Assembly (NCBI RefSeq): GCF_013285155.1
Contig: NZ_JABTEL010000011.1
Coordinates: forward strand, 57,609 to 121,608
Direction of reading: 5' to 3'
Origin: Winogradskyella undariae
GTDB lineage: Bacteria > Bacteroidota > Bacteroidia > Flavobacteriales > Flavobacteriaceae
DNA: 64,000 nucleotides
This document shows, one piece after another, positions 61,704 through 64,000 of the stretch. Within the stretch, counting starts at the first letter, position 1; the number at the start of each line of letters is the position of its first letter. The notes beneath the pieces are model-generated. The model saw only the letters and a program-made list of their open reading frames with translations, was not told the DNA's origin and searched no databases. A program made the translations under genes and the position numbers.

Positions 61704-62147
61704 TTATAATCGTAATAGAAAATTTTCTTTATTTAAACCACTAGTCTCGTACTGCCAATTAGTGGTAACGACTTCAGAAAGTACTTTCTTTAATTTTTCG
61801 AAATCGTTAGGTTTTTTAATGTAAATATTGGCACCTAAAACAAACGTATTTTCCACATCTTCTTCAGAAGAAGACGTAGAATAAATGGCTATGATAATTT
61901 CATTGAATTTTGAATTTGCTTTAATTTCCTTTAAACATTCAATCCCAGATTTCTTTGGCATGTTTAAATCTAAAAATAATAAGTCAGGCAGTAAACTAGA
62001 TTCCTCTAGAAACTCCATTAATTCAATCCCATCTTTAAAAGTAGATACTCTATTTTTAATTTTTAGATCTTCGAAGGCTTCGGTAAAAAAGAACCTATCA
62101 TCTTCGTCATCGTCAGCTAAGGCTATATTGATGTATTCTTTATTCAT
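61704..62147 (-). CDS. Single-domain response regulator (Rcp1/CheY type)
   Basis: 147 aa. NIALADDDEDDRFFFTEAF has the acidic pocket; LLFLDLNMPKKSGIECLKEI has the phospho-Asp; IYSTSSSEEDV and YIKKPNDFEKL have the Thr/Ser and Lys. No output domain, as in Rcp1-like partners of CHASE3/PAS or phytochrome kinases. Cotranscribed with the kinase. Confidence 0.93.
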   Translation of the reverse strand: MNKEYINIALADDDEDDRFFFTEAFEDLKIKNRVSTFKDGIELMEFLEESSLLPDLLFLDLNMPKKSGIECLKEIKANSKFNEIIIAIYSTSSSEEDVENTFVLGANIYIKKPNDFEKLKKVLSEVVTTNWQYETSGLNKENFLLRL

Positions 62148-62166
62148 AATTTAATACGCACTAATA

Positions 62167-62724
62167 TTAGTCTATCCTATTCTCTTTTCTTTTTATTATA
62201 ATACGCTGAAAAGCCGAAGGTGTAATTCCTGTTGTATTTTTAAACTGCTTACTTAAGTGTGCCACACTAGAATAATTTAATTTATATGCTATTTCCGTTA
62301 ATGAGAGCTCTTCATTAGTTAGTAATGTTTTAGTATATTCTATTTTTTGTAAAATGATATAATTCTCAATAGATGTAAACGTAACTTCTGAAAATAAATT
62401 GGATAAATAGCTATAATTTTGATTTAGTTTTTCGGCTAAAAAAACAGATGTTTTTACACTAATATCGTTTTCATCATTGAACACCATATCTATAATAACA
62501 TCCTTAATTTTCTGAACCATTATCTTTTTAGCATCCTCAATAACATAGATACCATAATCTTTAATACTATTATTAAATTCCTCAAACTGTTGCTGAGATA
62601 CTTTTTCTAAAAGTTCTATTTCACCAAAAGCTGTTTGTTGATATTTAAAATTACTAGCATTTAATTTCTCTTCTAAAAGCACATTGCAAATTTTAGTAAA
62701 ATCGAATTTTAAAAATAATTTCAT
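62167..62724 (-). CDS. AraC-type HTH protein
   Basis: 185 aa. Unassigned N-terminal part, then VFLAEKLNQNYSYLSNLFSE and LSLTEIAYKLNYSSVAHLSKQF with the ending TGITPSAFQR, two HTH units of the AraC family. The first gene of a three-gene run with the response regulator (19 nt away) and kinase, so it may report that pathway or regulate it. Confidence 0.88.
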   Translation of the reverse strand: MKLFLKFDFTKICNVLLEEKLNASNFKYQQTAFGEIELLEKVSQQQFEEFNNSIKDYGIYVIEDAKKIMVQKIKDVIIDMVFNDENDISVKTSVFLAEKLNQNYSYLSNLFSEVTFTSIENYIILQKIEYTKTLLTNEELSLTEIAYKLNYSSVAHLSKQFKNTTGITPSAFQRIIIKRKENRID

Positions 62725-62932
62725 TTTAATATATATGGAATTGGATTAATATGACACCAACTATAATTAATCAAATTTAATATTAAAAATCACATAAATC
62801 ACTATCTAATTTTCATGATTTTTGAAAATTTAAAGAACTTATAAAAAATTATATATAGATTTAGATACAATGATTTAGTACATACTAATTAAAACAGAAG
62901 GTTCTTGAGTTATTAAAAAAATAAGCATAAAA

Positions 62933-62957
62933 AAAGCCGATTATAATAATCGGCTTT
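62933..62957. terminator. Terminator of the SYLF gene
   Basis: AAAGCCGATTAT and ATAATCGGCTTT pair over 12 bp around one base; on the minus strand a T-run follows. It lies about 25 bp after the SYLF stop. Confidence 0.85.
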
Positions 62958-62983
62958 AAATTTATAATAAGGTTGATCAAGGT

Positions 62984-63514
62984 TTAAAACTCAGTATAAC
63001 TAAATTTCTGACCACCAACAGAAACATCTGCCATTGCACCAGCTTTAGATTTTGCAAATATCACAACTCCATCATTATAATTTGCATTTTTACTTGCTCC
63101 TTTATCAACGATTACAGCTTTAGCTTCTGCGGAAAATTCAAAATTCTCAGCTTTAAACTCATTTAAAGCATCTTTTGTTTCAAAGAAAATCACTTGACTG
63201 TATGCTTCACCACCAGCTTGCATTCCTATATCTAATTTTTTCATAGAGGCCATTCCAGTTGCTACTCCATTTTCATACAAAACACCATTACCTGAAGCTG
63301 CACCAATAACTAATGCTCCTTCTCCAACATTTGGGAATATAACATAACCCGAAGAGTTACTAAAAAACGTTTCTAATCCTTTATCTGAAGTTTTAAAAGT
63401 TTTGATTGCTTTTTCTGCATCTTTCATAACTCGCATATCATCTTTATTTTGACTAAAAGCAAATACTGTTACAAACATTAATGCCATTGTTACTATTGAA
63501 TTTCTAATTTTCAT
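62984..63514 (-). CDS. SYLF (YSC84-like) lipid-binding domain protein
   Basis: 176 aa with a signal peptide (cleavage near VFAFSQN). SSGYVIFPNVGEGALVIGAASGNGVLYENG (shown here in outline: YVIFPNVGEGALVIG, then GNGVLYENG) and IGMQAGGEAYSQVIFFETKDAL are the SYLF-domain blocks known to bind lipids. It is a periplasmic or membrane-associated protein. Single gene. Confidence 0.9.
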   Translation of the reverse strand: MKIRNSIVTMALMFVTVFAFSQNKDDMRVMKDAEKAIKTFKTSDKGLETFFSNSSGYVIFPNVGEGALVIGAASGNGVLYENGVATGMASMKKLDIGMQAGGEAYSQVIFFETKDALNEFKAENFEFSAEAKAVIVDKGASKNANYNDGVVIFAKSKAGAMADVSVGGQKFSYTEF

Positions 63515-63920
63515 AATTCTAGTTTTATTGATTAAACATTTAATTAATGAAAGCTATAAGTAGATTTTTTTGATTTAAAATCCTTTGCTCTCACATCGTA
63601 AAATTACTAGTACTATGAATGACTTATTAATGCAATTAAATTAATTCTTGATGTTATTGATTATGAAAAATTCATTTCTAAAAATAATATAAGTTTAGAA
63701 TTTATTTTTAGTGTGAATAATATTATAGCTTATATTGTTAAGAAGAAAGAACTGAGATTAAAGAGTAAAATAAAAAGAGATGAGATTTAGTTTTCTTAAA
63801 ACTAAGTATTGAATAAATTTTTAATAGATAAAAAGTTCTAAATTAGAAAATATAAACACTAATAACTCACTGTTATAAGTATTCCTTGTCGTAGAGTATT
63901 ATCAAAAGTTCTAAAACACA
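63515..63920. other. Gene-free stretch before the rRNA operon end
   Basis: About 400 bp of very AT-rich sequence. A short open frame ending KKKELRLKSKIKRDEI near 63788 has no start codon within its run and I do not call it. The SYLF promoter should lie at its left end. Confidence 0.5.
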
Positions 63921-63954
63921 AAGAACCCTTACTAGCTAACTAGTAAGGGTTCTT
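63921..63954. terminator. rRNA operon terminator
   Basis: AAGAACCCTTACTAG and CTAGTAAGGGTTCTT form a perfect 15-bp stem with a 4-nt loop, immediately beyond the 5S rRNA 3' end on the minus strand. It is the expected terminator of the rRNA transcript. Confidence 0.9.
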
Positions 63955-63960
63955 AAAAAG

Positions 63961-64000
63961 GCGGCGACCTACTCTTCCACAGTAAAGTAGTACCATCGGC
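63961..64000 (-). rRNA. rrf: 5S rRNA, 3' end (partial)
   Basis: The reverse complement, beginning GCCGATGGTACTAC and ending GTGGAAGAGTAGGTCGCCGC, is the conserved 3' end of bacterial 5S rRNA. It runs off the right edge, so the rRNA operon continues beyond the window. The exact 3' end could be 63960. Confidence 0.92.

Noticed and set aside
63640..63790. Short plus-strand frame ending before 63790
   Set aside because: No start codon within the frame, preceded by a stop, and composition matches AT-rich spacer.

Overview
The window is a low-GC chromosome segment from a member of the Flavobacteriaceae (Bacteroidetes), most likely marine. This rests on gene families typical of the group (BT_3928-type DoxX protein, DUF3667, DUF1599, DUF4293, RteC, Rho with a long charged insert) and on TAnnTTTG-type promoter elements. 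I cannot name the genus from the sequence alone.

Left edge (1-471): the 5' end of an sbcD-like nuclease gene, then a hairpin that looks like the original terminator of a tRNA gene.

Genomic island (472-36401): about 36 kb bounded by a 21-bp direct repeat. The right copy forms the 3' end of an intact tRNA-Arg(ACG); the left copy is the displaced tRNA end. A tyrosine integrase lies next to the tRNA, preceded by an RteC-like protein, an excisionase-like HTH protein, a replication-type protein and a DnaC-like ATPase. No relaxase or conjugation genes are visible, so the island looks integrative but not self-transmissible. Its cargo is almost entirely defence-like: a three-gene HipBST toxin-antitoxin module with three spaced operator-like palindromes; a four-gene plus-strand cassette with a YkuD-like DUF5675 protein and small membrane proteins; a Fic protein between two 91-bp direct repeats; an EEP-fold nuclease; a GC-richer stretch of nested hairpins; McrBC; and one long minus-strand run hsdR - DUF262 - DUF262/DUF1524 - hsdM - hsdS - methyltransferase-like gene - reverse transcriptase - CBS/HEPN gene. 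Further right are a small membrane protein, a PH-domain protein, a secreted nuclease, two small Ada-like Cys/His proteins, and a VWA-like lipoprotein / membrane coiled-coil / TerB-like trio. The reverse transcriptase with its translationally coupled Rossmann (SAM-methyltransferase-like) partner and the nearby CBS-HEPN protein is my best candidate for an undescribed defence system.

Chromosome right of the island (36456-64000): a sulfur locus (Crp/Fnr regulator with three cysteines, two YeeE/YedE subunits, TauE/SafE permease, MBL-rhodanese fusion, HMA-domain protein without an ATG), with matching Crp-like boxes about 42 bp upstream of two predicted transcription starts. Then housekeeping genes: clpS, prmA, a porin, tpiA, an orphan Dpp/Opp permease, a DoxX protein, DUF1599, folP, cdaA, two tandem DUF3667 proteins, an ABC exporter, truA, a phosphodiesterase, rho, a SpoU methyltransferase, an AraC regulator, a CHASE3-PAS histidine kinase with its response regulator and a second AraC regulator, a SYLF protein, and finally the 3' end of a 5S rRNA (minus strand), which marks an rRNA operon continuing beyond the window.
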